A stretch of 16,786 bases of DNA from Methanosarcinales archaeon (GTDB lineage Archaea; Halobacteriota; Methanosarcinia; Methanosarcinales; Methanocomedenaceae), in NCBI GenBank assembly GCA_030638625.1, contig DAOWEE010000231.1, forward strand, positions 1 to 16,786, in the 5' to 3' direction. The translations under genes and the position numbers were made by a program. How positions within the stretch are numbered: the stretch's first letter is position 1; every line of letters begins with the position of its first letter. The notes under the pieces are model-generated. The model did no database searches, was not told the origin of the DNA, and saw only the letters and a program-made list of their open reading frames with translations. Of the stretch, positions 1 to 7,804 are shown in pieces.

Positions 1-1550
1 GCAAACCCTTTCAGTGCGCCGAATCCCATCCAGACCAGCCATATCATGGCAATGATGGTGGTGGAAGACGCCGCGAAAATGATGCCGAACGCGCGTTTTA
101 TCCTGGTATTGTATACCTTGGTGGGTGGCAGTTTGCCTTCATACAGCACTTCGTCAGTGATAACCACAAGATGATCTATACCGGTACCTATGACCGCAAT
201 GATGCCTGTAATTGCAGGCAGGTCCAGCTGCCATTTCACTGCCGACGCAAAGCCCAATATCATCACCACTTCACTGAGCGAAGTCACAATCATTGGCAGC
301 ATAATCTCCTTTCTGCGGTACCTTAAAAAGACCATAAACGATACAGTAATAATGGCCAGCAGGCCAGCTATTGCAGTGAGTTCCTTGAACTGGGTGCCCA
401 GGGACGCGGGCACCTGTCCTGAACCTATAACCTCAACATTCACGGGAAGTGCTCCGGCTTTCAGATGGGATTCCAGTTCCCTGGCATTGTCCTTGCTAGC
501 AGTATCACTGCCGAATGACGCCACAAGGTCCTGAATAGGCACTACTCTCATGCTCTGTGCCAGTGAATTAGAAAGCGGGGCGCTGTATATCACCCTGTTA
601 TCCAGGTACATAGTAATATCGTGATTGTCCGGGTCACCGACTGCGTTGGTCTCAATCGCGACCTGCCTCAGTGCATCAGCGCCTTGCTGCGTAAGAGTGA
701 AAGGCACGCCCCACGCACCATTCTCTATTCTGTGGAATCCCACGGTCTGGATATCTTCTCCGTAAACAGCATGCATGCTCTCGTTATTGCCTATCTGTAC
801 TCGTATCTCGAACTTACCGGGCGTGCCGGCAAGGTCCATGGCCGTATCAATATTAATTCCTGCCAGGTCAATGAGTATGTATTCCCTGCCCACGATGACA
901 GGTTTTACATCGCTCAACCCGAAGAGGTTCAATTTATCCTCAAGAATCTCCTTGGTCTCTGTCAAAGTAGCAGTTGACACTCCATCTTCATAGGCTACCA
1001 CTGAACCCCCAACAGGGTGCATTATAGCAGCCAGTTCATCAGGTGATGTTTTCTTCCGTATCTCATACCAGATGCCGTCTCTTTCATCAATAACCGCCAC
1101 TTCTGTCTTGAACTGGTTTTCCAGATACCTGACAATAGCTGTGTTTTTTTCGGTCTGGAGTAATACTGTGTAAACCCCGCCCCTGCTGGATACGGCTGCC
1201 TGTCCGTAACCCAGTGATTCTATCCCTTTGGCAGTAACAGGTTTGCGGGTTTCAAAGGTCACTGAAGATGTGGTCTGCTGGGTGATTGTCACTGTTTCAT
1301 TCAGGAACACTCCGTAATCCTGGGCGATGATACGTCCAATATCGGCATCTACCTGCACCATAGCGCCTTCAGGTTTCAGGTGGAGCCATGAGCCCCCGTC
1401 CAGGTCAAGCCCGTACTTGAGCCCGCCTACACCAAATTCAGGAAACACTGCCGGCAGGAACAATAAAGTGAATGATATTAGTATCGCACCTATCATCAAC
1501 ATGACCCTGGGGTCGCTGCCCAGTCCTTTTTCCACGTCTTCGCCGTTCAT
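1..1550 (-). CDS. secD: Protein-export membrane protein SecD (3' end cut by window edge)
   Basis: SecD is a subunit of the SecDF complex, which assists late steps of protein export through the SecYEG channel; archaeal SecDF works at the cytoplasmic membrane. I translated this from the minus strand: 516 codons are open to the window edge. A membrane segment lies at about residues 16-36, followed by GLDLDGG (47-53), the SecD signature after TM1. A large extracytoplasmic region follows. A hydrophobic C-terminal block carries GTGIDHLVVITDE (from about 455), the SecD/RND-type TM4 motif. Archaeal SecD is usually a little over 500 residues, so probably only the last transmembrane part is missing. 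The ATG at 1550 overlaps the secF stop by four bases (ATGA), implying translational coupling. Family assignment is firm; the missing C-terminus is the only gap. Confidence 0.95.
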   Translation of the reverse strand, partial: MNGEDVEKGLGSDPRVMLMIGAILISFTLLFLPAVFPEFGVGGLKYGLDLDGGSWLHLKPEGAMVQVDADIGRIIAQDYGVFLNETVTITQQTTSSVTFETRKPVTAKGIESLGYGQAAVSSRGGVYTVLLQTEKNTAIVRYLENQFKTEVAVIDERDGIWYEIRKKTSPDELAAIMHPVGGSVVAYEDGVSTATLTETKEILEDKLNLFGLSDVKPVIVGREYILIDLAGINIDTAMDLAGTPGKFEIRVQIGNNESMHAVYGEDIQTVGFHRIENGAWGVPFTLTQQGADALRQVAIETNAVGDPDNHDITMYLDNRVIYSAPLSNSLAQSMRVVPIQDLVASFGSDTASKDNARELESHLKAGALPVNVEVIGSGQVPASLGTQFKELTAIAGLLAIITVSFMVFLRYRRKEIMLPMIVTSLSEVVMILGFASAVKWQLDLPAITGIIAVIGTGIDHLVVITDEVLYEGKLPPTKVYNTRIKRAFGIIFAASSTTIIAMIWLVWMGFGALKGF

Positions 1551-2479
1551 CGTTTTCGCCCCTTGGTGCCCTTTTTGGCAGGTGTACTCCTTGCAAGATG
1601 CCATTTCAGGATGCCGGTGTTCAGCATCCAGGTATTCATAAGGTCTGTAACCAGGCCGAACAGCAAGACTGCGGAAATTTCACTGATAATATCTATCCTT
1701 GAAAAGGACGAGATAACACCGGCAAAGGTGCTGACCACAAAGAGGACAAAGAATGCTGCCATTGTGGTAAAAGTCATAGTAAGCCCGGTCTTCATGGCTG
1801 TACGTATTTTTTCATCAGTATCGCCCCTGCGCTTGAGAAGCCTGGTAGTAAGCAGGATGTCGCTGTCAACAGAATAACCTATCAACATGAGCAGTGCTGC
1901 CACCGTGCCCAAGGACAGGGCTATACCGAACAGGTTCATGAGGGTGGCTGCGATGATGATATCAGACGCTCCGGAGAGTACCACTGCTGCAGAGGGCACC
2001 GGGCTTTTGAATATAAAAAATACTATCACGGCCATACCTAAAAAAGCATAAATTACAGCCTTGACAGCACTGTGCTGCAGGTTTTCACCATATACTGCAC
2101 TCATCTGTCTTAAGGCAATATCGTTGCCATAAGTGGATGAAACATAATCATTCAATTGTGTCTGCTGGACTTCATTCATGGGACCAAACTGCAACATCAC
2201 GCGCCCGCCGCCGGCATCTCTGGCACTAAACGGGGGTGTTTCAGGGAATTGGGATTCGAATTCTTCCTGAACCGTTTTGTAGGAGGATTCCGAAACAACT
2301 GTGAGCACAGTTCCTCCAGTGAATTCCACACCCAACTCAACTGGACTCCCCTGTGCATATACGGACCAGCCCAGTATTAGCAGTGATATGAATAATATCA
2401 CTAGCGGAATCCCTATCATCTGGTTGGTTGAGAACCGTCCCAAATATAAATCAATATAATTATCTATGTCCTTCTTCAT
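1547..2479 (-). CDS. secF: Protein-export membrane protein SecF
   Basis: Partner of SecD in the export-assisting SecDF membrane complex. With the ATG at 2479 the protein has 310 residues. TM1 is at about 22-42, GVEFTGG (50-56) is the conserved post-TM1 motif, and an extracytoplasmic domain follows to about 135. Five further hydrophobic segments include GYSVDSDILLTTR (201-213), the TM4 motif of archaeal SecF. The C-terminal tail is lysine/arginine-rich. An in-frame ATG at 2527 would add 16 residues. I prefer 2479 because the TATA-like element on this strand (2537-2544) predicts transcription starting near 2514, downstream of 2527, and because homologues normally begin shortly before TM1. secF comes first in the operon and is coupled to secD by the ATGA overlap. 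Confidence 0.95.
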   Translation of the reverse strand: MKKDIDNYIDLYLGRFSTNQMIGIPLVILFISLLILGWSVYAQGSPVELGVEFTGGTVLTVVSESSYKTVQEEFESQFPETPPFSARDAGGGRVMLQFGPMNEVQQTQLNDYVSSTYGNDIALRQMSAVYGENLQHSAVKAVIYAFLGMAVIVFFIFKSPVPSAAVVLSGASDIIIAATLMNLFGIALSLGTVAALLMLIGYSVDSDILLTTRLLKRRGDTDEKIRTAMKTGLTMTFTTMAAFFVLFVVSTFAGVISSFSRIDIISEISAVLLFGLVTDLMNTWMLNTGILKWHLARSTPAKKGTKGRKR

Positions 2480-2527
2480 AAGCAGCACCGCGTAATTTGC
2501 GATATATTGGTCACGTGCGAATACCAT

Positions 2528-2577
2528 ATATCACAATATATTTACCTTTTGCTCCCATTACCAATAAACTATCAAAC
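2528..2577. promoter_or_regulatory. Shared divergent promoter region, secF / dCMP deaminase
   Basis: The short gap holds one AT-rich core (about 2535-2544, reading AATATATTTA on the plus strand and TAAATATATT on the minus) that can act as a TATA box in both directions. With archaeal spacing of about 26 bases it predicts a start near 2514 for secFD and near 2566 for the deaminase. The element is seen; its use as a promoter is inferred. Confidence 0.4.
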
Positions 2578-3063
2578 ATGGTAGGAAAAAAAAACATGGT
2601 TCAAAGACCAACATTAGATGAATATTTTATGGAGATTGCCCAGGTGGTTGCCAAGCGTTCCACTTGTCTTAGAAATCAGGTTGGTGCGGTAATCGTACTT
2701 GACAAGCGCATCCTTTCCACAGGATATAACGGGGCACCCCGCAACCTGCAGCACTGTCTTGATATCGGGTGCATACGCGAGCAGCAGAACATTGCATCAG
2801 GTACCAGACACGAACTGTGCAGGGCAGTGCATGCAGAACAGAATGCCATCATCCAGTCGGCTCTTCACGGTGTCAGCATTGAGAACGCCACTCTTTACTG
2901 CACCCACCAGCCTTGCATATTATGTGCTAAAATGATAATCAATTCCAACATCAAAAGAGTAGTGTTCACAAACCATTATCCTGATGAAAATGCAATGAAT
3001 TTCTTTAATTCAGCGGATGTGGAAGTAGTAAGTTTTTCCGTAAATCCTGGCTGTGACCCATAA
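2578..3063 (+). CDS. dCMP deaminase (cytidine/deoxycytidylate deaminase family)
   Basis: Zinc-dependent deaminase converting dCMP to dUMP, which feeds thymidylate synthesis. The 161-residue protein has the signature HAE (85-87: zinc-binding His and catalytic Glu) and the PC..C pair (Cys113, Cys116). The N-terminal block DEYFMEIAQVVAKRSTC, then VGAVIV and GYNGAP (49-54), is the usual deoxycytidylate deaminase pattern rather than that of tRNA or cytosine deaminases. The ATG at 2578 lies about 12 bases after the predicted transcription start. An ATG at 2596 (six codons later), with a weak GGTAGG about 10 bases upstream, is an equally possible start. The upstream in-frame codon at 2497 lies inside the secF leader and is rejected. 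Divergent from secF and convergent with the small membrane protein at 3074-3448; no functional link to either is evident. Confidence 0.93.
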   Translation: MVGKKNMVQRPTLDEYFMEIAQVVAKRSTCLRNQVGAVIVLDKRILSTGYNGAPRNLQHCLDIGCIREQQNIASGTRHELCRAVHAEQNAIIQSALHGVSIENATLYCTHQPCILCAKMIINSNIKRVVFTNHYPDENAMNFFNSADVEVVSFSVNPGCDP

Positions 3064-3080
3064 AGGCCGCCTTTTATTTA
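3062..3080. terminator. Weak bidirectional terminator between convergent genes
   Basis: A small stem AAAGG/CCTTT (3062-3066 with 3070-3074, loop CCG) straddles the deaminase stop and the stop of the opposing gene, with T-rich sequence on the plus side. The stem is short, so this is a weak call. Confidence 0.25.
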
Positions 3081-3448
3081 ATTACCCTGAAAATCCTGAC
3101 TGCGAACAATAACAGCAGGATTGTTAATACCAGTCCCAGGAGCTGCTGCATATTAGGTATGAGCACCATCAGGTTGAGCATTTGTGACATGTCAATAAAA
3201 TTATGCAGATAGATGAGTAACACATGGAATATCAGGACAAATGCTGCAAATGCGAGTATAGTGAAAGCATTTTTGAACTCATCAAACCTGAGGAAAAGTT
3301 TTGATTTTATGACATCGGGATCGTTACTCCTGATATATACCACAAAATATACCAGAATTGCAAAAGTCACAATTGTCAGGGGTATTATGGCATAGTTATT
3401 AATGAACTCAATGGTGTCGACAATCAACGACAATGTTAAGCCTGACAT
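3074..3448 (-). CDS. Small membrane protein of unknown function (paralogue A)
   Basis: I do not recognise this family. The 124-residue product has three or four hydrophobic segments (about 17-38, 58-82 and 88-118, with a weaker amphipathic start). A charged loop after the first carries D-x-D-x-I followed by K-LFL-R-D (43-56). The same pattern, D-x-D-x-I...R-LFL-x-x-D, occurs at the same relative place in the 118-residue protein at 8403-8759, and overall length and hydrophobic layout also match, so the two look like paralogues. The ATG at 3448 is used, but a TATA-like TTATATATA lies almost against it, which leaves the true start open: transcription from that box would begin inside the frame. 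The gene is divergent from ahbB. Role unknown; a small membrane sensor or accessory subunit is possible but not supported by any motif. Confidence 0.75.
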   Translation of the reverse strand: MSGLTLSLIVDTIEFINNYAIIPLTIVTFAILVYFVVYIRSNDPDVIKSKLFLRFDEFKNAFTILAFAAFVLIFHVLLIYLHNFIDMSQMLNLMVLIPNMQQLLGLVLTILLLLFAVRIFRVIK

Positions 3449-3548
3449 ATTATATATAATCCTAAATTAATCTACATAAAGCTATCGTAGAGTGGATAAT
3501 TATAATGTAATAAATAAATCTAAACATCAAAAAAGGAAAGATAGTTTT
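3449..3548. promoter_or_regulatory. Divergent promoter region, membrane protein A / ahbB haem operon
   Basis: About 100 AT-rich bases separate the two genes. On the plus strand ATAATTATAATG (about 3496-3507) is TATA-like and places a start some 25-30 bases before the ATG of ahbB at 3549. On the minus strand there are TATATATA-type sequences at 3452-3459 and a TTTATG element near 3475-3480. Assignment of individual boxes is inference. Confidence 0.35.
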
Positions 3549-4007
3549 ATGGACGACAATGATACTCAACTACTAAAAAGCATTCAGGACGGCATCCCAA
3601 TAACTCCCCGCCCCTTCAAGAAAATTGCAGATCGGTTAGGACTTTCAGAGGAGCAGGTAATTGCAAGAATTGGACAATTGCATCAAGACGGAGTTATCAG
3701 GCGGTTTGGTGCATCCGTAGGACACAGGGCTATCGGCTTCACTGCCAATGCCATGTGCACATGGAATGTGCCTGATAACCGGGTAGAGGATGTGGGAGCC
3801 ATCATGGCTGGATTTTCAGAGGTTACCCACTGTTATGAAAGACCAAGACGAAACGGATGGCCTTACAATCTATTCACCATGGTGCATGCATATACCAGAG
3901 ATGAATGCAGGAAAGTCGCAAAACAAATATCCAGTGCCACCGGTATCGAGGATTACAATATACTGTTCAGTGAGAAAGAATTCAAAAAGACGGGAGTCAG
4001 GCTTTGA
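3549..4007 (+). CDS. ahbB: Sirohaem decarboxylase, AhbB-type subunit (Lrp/AsnC-like fold)
   Basis: In the alternative haem pathway of archaea and sulfate reducers, AhbA/AhbB decarboxylate sirohaem to 12,18-didecarboxysirohaem. The 152-residue product has an AsnC-like winged helix (about 22-52, ending DGVIRRFGA) and a ligand-binding ferredoxin-like domain. VTHCYERP (92-99) and WPYNLFTMVH (104-113) are the marks I associate with AhbB rather than with Lrp regulators. The ATG at 3549 is chosen over the GTG at 3492, since the extra 19 residues are lysine-rich and AT-driven and the predicted promoter lies inside them. The next gene, for the enzyme making the precursor of sirohaem, starts inside the stop region, which supports the enzymatic reading. 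Its usual partner AhbA is not in the window. A DNA-binding regulator of haem genes is the alternative, less likely. Confidence 0.85.
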   Translation: MDDNDTQLLKSIQDGIPITPRPFKKIADRLGLSEEQVIARIGQLHQDGVIRRFGASVGHRAIGFTANAMCTWNVPDNRVEDVGAIMAGFSEVTHCYERPRRNGWPYNLFTMVHAYTRDECRKVAKQISSATGIEDYNILFSEKEFKKTGVRL

Positions 4008-4690
4008 CAGGTGTATCCAGGAAAAAAACCTTGCAGGAAAGAGAATCTAGACTCCTGCCACTGATGGTGGACATGACAGACCGGAAGGTGGTCATATTCG
4101 GAGGTGGGCAGGTGGGTGAACGAAAAGCCATCCTATTTTCAAGATATGCTCCCACTACAGTCATAAGTCTCGATTTCACGCCTATACTTCAGAACCTTGG
4201 TGAACAGGGGCTGGACCTTGTTAAGACCACGGGTACCATGTCCGATGATGAGATGTCGGGTTACATTGACAGTGCATTCCTTGTCATCCCAACCACAAGT
4301 GACAAAGAATTTAACACCAGGATAGCAGACATGGCACACCAGCAAGGCTGCCTGGTAAATTCCGTGGACGGCCTGGATGATATTGCAGTGCCGTCCATTG
4401 TTGAAAGAGGGGACATAACCATTACCATCTCCACCGGTGGCGCAAGTCCTGCCCTTTCCAAATATATGAGGAAAAAGATTGAAACTGTGATTCCGGTGGA
4501 GTTCGAGACTATGGCACGGCTGCAAAAGGAAATGAGGATACGTCTCAAGGCAGCAGTTCCGGACCAGAGGGAGCGGTCCGGGATATTATGGGCAATTCTT
4601 GAAGATGAAGAGGTCTGGAGCGCATTGACACATTCATATGAACAGGCAATGGAAATTGCCTTAAAGCATATATCAAATGGAAATAATTAA
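4004..4690 (+). CDS. Precorrin-2 dehydrogenase / sirohydrochlorin ferrochelatase (CysG N-terminal type)
   Basis: Makes sirohydrochlorin, and probably sirohaem, from precorrin-2 using NAD. The 228-residue protein begins with LLPLMVDM, then the Rossmann loop GGGQVGERKA (33-42), NSVD (119-122) and STGGASPALSKYMRKKIE (143-160), all typical of the CysG-N/Met8 family; the C-terminal helices follow. There is no methyltransferase domain, as usual in archaea. The start is TTG at 4004, overlapping the ahbB stop (TGA 4005-4007), with a good GGGAG at 3992-3996 seven bases upstream. The first ATG in frame (4064) would remove the conserved LPL strand and is rejected; a TTG at 4031 is a weaker option. The overlap implies translational coupling with ahbB. 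Whether it also inserts iron or cobalt cannot be told from sequence alone. Confidence 0.92.
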   Translation: MTGVSRKKTLQERESRLLPLMVDMTDRKVVIFGGGQVGERKAILFSRYAPTTVISLDFTPILQNLGEQGLDLVKTTGTMSDDEMSGYIDSAFLVIPTTSDKEFNTRIADMAHQQGCLVNSVDGLDDIAVPSIVERGDITITISTGGASPALSKYMRKKIETVIPVEFETMARLQKEMRIRLKAAVPDQRERSGILWAILEDEEVWSALTHSYEQAMEIALKHISNGNN

Positions 4691-4729
4691 ATTTATTTAA
4701 ATACCAGGGTTAAATAACAGGAGATTTGG

Positions 4730-5998
4730 ATGACTGAGATTTCAAGCATGCTTATTACCCACGTAAAGGCCAGCGTGGGAGATATTGAAAAACTTCACGC
4801 CTGGCACGGCGGCGTGGACAAGATTCTGAAAAGATTGTATGGCCATGAAATGGTTGAAGAGTGTGCCGTACTTATGACCTGCAACAGGGTTGAGGTGTAT
4901 GTGGTCTCACCCAAGGGCAGCAAAGTACTCTTTAATTTTGCAAAGATGATGAAAGTACCCAACCTTATCGTTGATTTCCTTGACCATGAAGAATCCATGC
5001 GTCATCTCATGCGGTTAACATCCGGTCTTGAATCCATGATAGTGGGGGAGGACCAGATACTGGGACAGGTAAAGGACCTTTACAATCTTGCAAAGAAGAC
5101 AGGGACTACTGGAAAGATGCTTGACACGGTGTTTAGCAAGTCAATCCAGGTGGGCAAGCGGGTACGCAACGAGACTGGCATTAACAGGGGTTCTGTGTCC
5201 ATCGGTTCGGCTGCTGTGGAACTGGCAGAAGATGTGCTTGTAAGTCTTGAAGGTAAAACTGTGATGATAATCGGGGCTGGAGAGATGGGGTCTTTGGTTG
5301 CAAGGGCCCTGGCCAATAAGAATATCAAGGCAATTTATGTAGCCAACCGTACTTTCGAGCGGGCAGAAACACTGGCCTGTGAACTCAATGGGGAAGCTAT
5401 AAAATATGAGCTTATAGATGATTATATCAAGGAATCAGATGTTGTTATCAGTGCAACTGCAGCCCCCCATATGGTAATTACCAAAGAGATGATGGAATGT
5501 GCCATGCAAGAGCACAAAGGTGAGATTTTACTCATTGATATTGCAAATCCCAGGGACATAGATGAAACCACTAATGAAGTTGAAGGTGTCGGGTTGTTCA
5601 ACATAGACAGCTTGAAAAAAATCAGTGAAAAGAACCTTGAACGACGCAAAAACGAGATGTTCAAAGTGGAAAACATTATTGACGAAGAGTTAGAACTTTT
5701 GAAGATACAGTACAAGCGCCAGCATGCTGACAGGATTATTTCGGCACTGTACAGTATGATAAACGAAATTCGGTGTCATGAGCGAGATGCTGCCATAAAC
5801 AAGTTGAAAGCTTACCATACCATCGGTGAGATTGAAACTGAAGTGTTGAATGACCTGACTCATTCGGTAGCAAACAAAATTCTGGCAGAACCCACGAAGA
5901 TATTGCGGTGCGCAGCCGAACACGATGATGAAATATTCCTGGACACTGTAGCCGAACTGTTCAGGCTTAATAGCAACGAGAATGATAAGAACAATTAA
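4730..5998 (+). CDS. hemA: Glutamyl-tRNA reductase
   Basis: First committed step of C5-pathway tetrapyrrole synthesis: NADPH-dependent reduction of glutamyl-tRNA to glutamate-1-semialdehyde. The 422-residue length is standard. TCNRVEVY has the catalytic cysteine at 51. GLESMIVGEDQILGQVK (99-115) is the substrate-site signature, and IIGAGEMG (180-187) the NADPH-binding loop. A long C-terminal helical dimerisation region starts near 310. An AGGAG ribosome-binding site sits eight bases before the ATG. It lies in the same direction as the sirohaem genes with short gaps (39 bases before, 15 after), so an operon ahbB-dehydrogenase-hemA-hemB is likely. Glutamate-1-semialdehyde aminotransferase (hemL), hemC and hemD are not in the window. 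Confidence 0.97.
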   Translation: MTEISSMLITHVKASVGDIEKLHAWHGGVDKILKRLYGHEMVEECAVLMTCNRVEVYVVSPKGSKVLFNFAKMMKVPNLIVDFLDHEESMRHLMRLTSGLESMIVGEDQILGQVKDLYNLAKKTGTTGKMLDTVFSKSIQVGKRVRNETGINRGSVSIGSAAVELAEDVLVSLEGKTVMIIGAGEMGSLVARALANKNIKAIYVANRTFERAETLACELNGEAIKYELIDDYIKESDVVISATAAPHMVITKEMMECAMQEHKGEILLIDIANPRDIDETTNEVEGVGLFNIDSLKKISEKNLERRKNEMFKVENIIDEELELLKIQYKRQHADRIISALYSMINEIRCHERDAAINKLKAYHTIGEIETEVLNDLTHSVANKILAEPTKILRCAAEHDDEIFLDTVAELFRLNSNENDKNN

Positions 5999-6013
5999 CG
6001 GAAATCTGATGTT

Positions 6014-7006
6014 ATGTTTGCAAATACCACCAAGTTCCCAACAACAAGATTGAGACGACTCAGGATGCCAGCCATACGGCGCATGGTTAAAGCCACAACA
6101 CTGTCAGTGGACGACCTGATAGCACCCCTGTTCATAGATGAAAACCTGGGGACTCCCCTACCAATCTCGTCCATGCCCGGTGTCAGAAGGGAAACTCCTG
6201 CAAGTGTGGTGGACGAAGCCAAAACACTGGCAGACATGGGGGTTCCGGCAGTGGTATTGTTCGGGATTCCTAAAGAGAAGGACGAGACCGGGACACATGC
6301 CTACGGTGATGATGATGTTGTCCAGAATGCAACCCGGGATATCAAGGCCGAACTGGGGGATGATATGGTGGTTATCACTGACCTGTGCCTTTGCGAATAT
6401 ACCACTCATGGTCATTGCGGCATGGTGGATTATGAAACTGAAGAGGTGTTGAACGACCCGACCCTACCCCTACTGGGCAAGACCGCTGTGAGCCAGGCAC
6501 GGGCAGGCGCAGATATTGTGGCTCCCTCAGGCATGATGGACGGTATGGTGGCAGCCATCCGCGGCGCGCTTGATGCGGGAGGTTTTACCAATACACCTAT
6601 CATGTCATATGCAGCCAAGTATTCATCTTCATTCTACGGACCTTTCAGGGATGCAGCTGAATCAGGATACAGTTTCGGGGACCGCTCGACGTACCAGATG
6701 GACCCTGCCAACAGTGATGAGGCCATAAGGGAAGTGGAACAGGATATCCTTGAAGGGGCTGACATCGTGATGGTCAAGCCTGCCCTGCCGTACCTGGATA
6801 TTATTTACAGGGTGAAACATGAGTTCAAGATGCCTACGGCTGCCTATAATGTAAGCGGTGAGTATTCCATGGTCAGGGGCGCAGTGGATAAAGGATGGCT
6901 GGATGAGATGGCTATAATGGAATCCCTGATTTCAATTAAACGGGCCGGAGCCGATATGATTCTCACATATTTCGCCAAAGATGTGGCATTAACATTAAAT
7001 GAATAG
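6014..7006 (+). CDS. hemB: Porphobilinogen synthase (delta-aminolevulinic acid dehydratase)
   Basis: Condenses two 5-aminolevulinate molecules to porphobilinogen. The 330-residue product starts with the usual TRLRRLR block (11-17). It has the zinc-type metal site DLCLCEYTTHGHCG (123-136: Cys125, Cys127, Cys135). The two active-site lysines are Lys202 in MSYAAKYSSSFYGPFRD and Lys255 in MVKPALPYLD, the latter forming the Schiff base. GADMILTYFAKD closes the barrel. The cysteines point to a zinc-dependent enzyme rather than the magnesium type with aspartates. It follows hemA by 15 bases; the sequence upstream (CTGATG) is only a weak ribosome-binding site. Confidence 0.97.
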   Translation: MFANTTKFPTTRLRRLRMPAIRRMVKATTLSVDDLIAPLFIDENLGTPLPISSMPGVRRETPASVVDEAKTLADMGVPAVVLFGIPKEKDETGTHAYGDDDVVQNATRDIKAELGDDMVVITDLCLCEYTTHGHCGMVDYETEEVLNDPTLPLLGKTAVSQARAGADIVAPSGMMDGMVAAIRGALDAGGFTNTPIMSYAAKYSSSFYGPFRDAAESGYSFGDRSTYQMDPANSDEAIREVEQDILEGADIVMVKPALPYLDIIYRVKHEFKMPTAAYNVSGEYSMVRGAVDKGWLDEMAIMESLISIKRAGADMILTYFAKDVALTLNE

Positions 7007-7024
7007 TTCACGAAAAATTCACAG

Positions 7025-7783
7025 GTGATAATTATATCCAGAGAAATTGACATCATAAGGGTTCCCAGCGGTGTGCCAGGGATGGACCCGATTATCGATG
7101 GGGGATTACCGAGAAATACCAACATACTGCTGCAAGGTTCAAAGGGGTCAGGTAAATCTTCCATGTGTATACAGTTCGCCAAAGCTGGCCTGGAACAGGG
7201 GGAACAGGTACTGTATATTTCCACACATCTGCCTTTGTATGATATGCGGGCAAAGATGGGGCAGAGCGGGCTTGATGCACGTAAATATGAAGAACAGGGC
7301 AATCTGGTTATGGTTAATCCATTGACCATGGAAATAAGCAGTATAGGTATGGATGAAAAGATGCATTCTGCCAGGTTCATAGAGGTTGAGCAAAACATTT
7401 CCACCATTGCAAGCCTGATTAACCAGGCAAAGCGAAAATTGACTAAAAAGGAGATCAGGATTGTTTTTGATTCTCTTACCGGCTTGATACTGAACACTTC
7501 TGATGAGGGGGTGAAGGAACTCAATAGCCTTATCGAGACCATGACGCGGCGCGTCAGGCTTCAGAAGCATGTTGCACTGTTCACGCTGGACCCAAGCATA
7601 GATAAGCGGACCACTGAAAGGTTAAAGTTTATTATGGACGGCTTTATTGAGTTCAAGGTAAACCTTGATGCTGATACGCCAGAGAGAAGAATAATCATAC
7701 ACTATCTGCTGTACACGGGAAAAGCAATGGGCCGGTACAATTATATATTCACACCTGATGGTATTGAATTAAATCGATATTGA
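7025..7783 (+). CDS. KaiC/RAD55-family RecA-like ATPase
   Basis: Single-domain member of the KaiC/GvpD/RAD55 group. The N-terminal RVPSGVPGMDPIIDGGLP (12-29) is the family entry motif. Walker A is GSKGSGKSS (38-46), with Ser in place of the common Thr. Walker B is IRIVFDS (144-150). The place of the paired catalytic glutamates after the second strand (KaiC-type S-x-EE-P) reads STHLP (66-70), so hydrolysis may be weak, as in FlaH-type relatives. Length 252. Start codon is uncertain: the GTG at 7025 lies inside a strong AGGTGAT (7023-7029), and the codon at normal distance from it is ATA at 7034. No other in-frame ATG, GTG or TTG occurs before residue 17. It sits 18 bases after hemB. Substrate or partner unknown; a role in signalling or assembly is only a guess. 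Confidence 0.88.
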   Translation: MIIISREIDIIRVPSGVPGMDPIIDGGLPRNTNILLQGSKGSGKSSMCIQFAKAGLEQGEQVLYISTHLPLYDMRAKMGQSGLDARKYEEQGNLVMVNPLTMEISSIGMDEKMHSARFIEVEQNISTIASLINQAKRKLTKKEIRIVFDSLTGLILNTSDEGVKELNSLIETMTRRVRLQKHVALFTLDPSIDKRTTERLKFIMDGFIEFKVNLDADTPERRIIIHYLLYTGKAMGRYNYIFTPDGIELNRY

Positions 7784-7804
7784 AACAACCTGATACGTCT
7801 GTAA

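Noticed and set aside
2497..2577. Upstream start of the dCMP deaminase adding 27 residues
   Set aside because: It would run through the secF leader and the shared TATA element; family N-termini begin near the ATG at 2578 or 2596.
3549..4007. Lrp/AsnC transcription regulator
   Set aside because: The fold is shared, but the CYERP and WPYNLFTMVH motifs and overlap with the sirohydrochlorin gene fit sirohaem decarboxylase better.
6844..7542. Minus-strand frame of 232 codons
   Set aside because: It covers the end of hemB and the KaiC-like gene in antisense and has no motif or ribosome-binding site.
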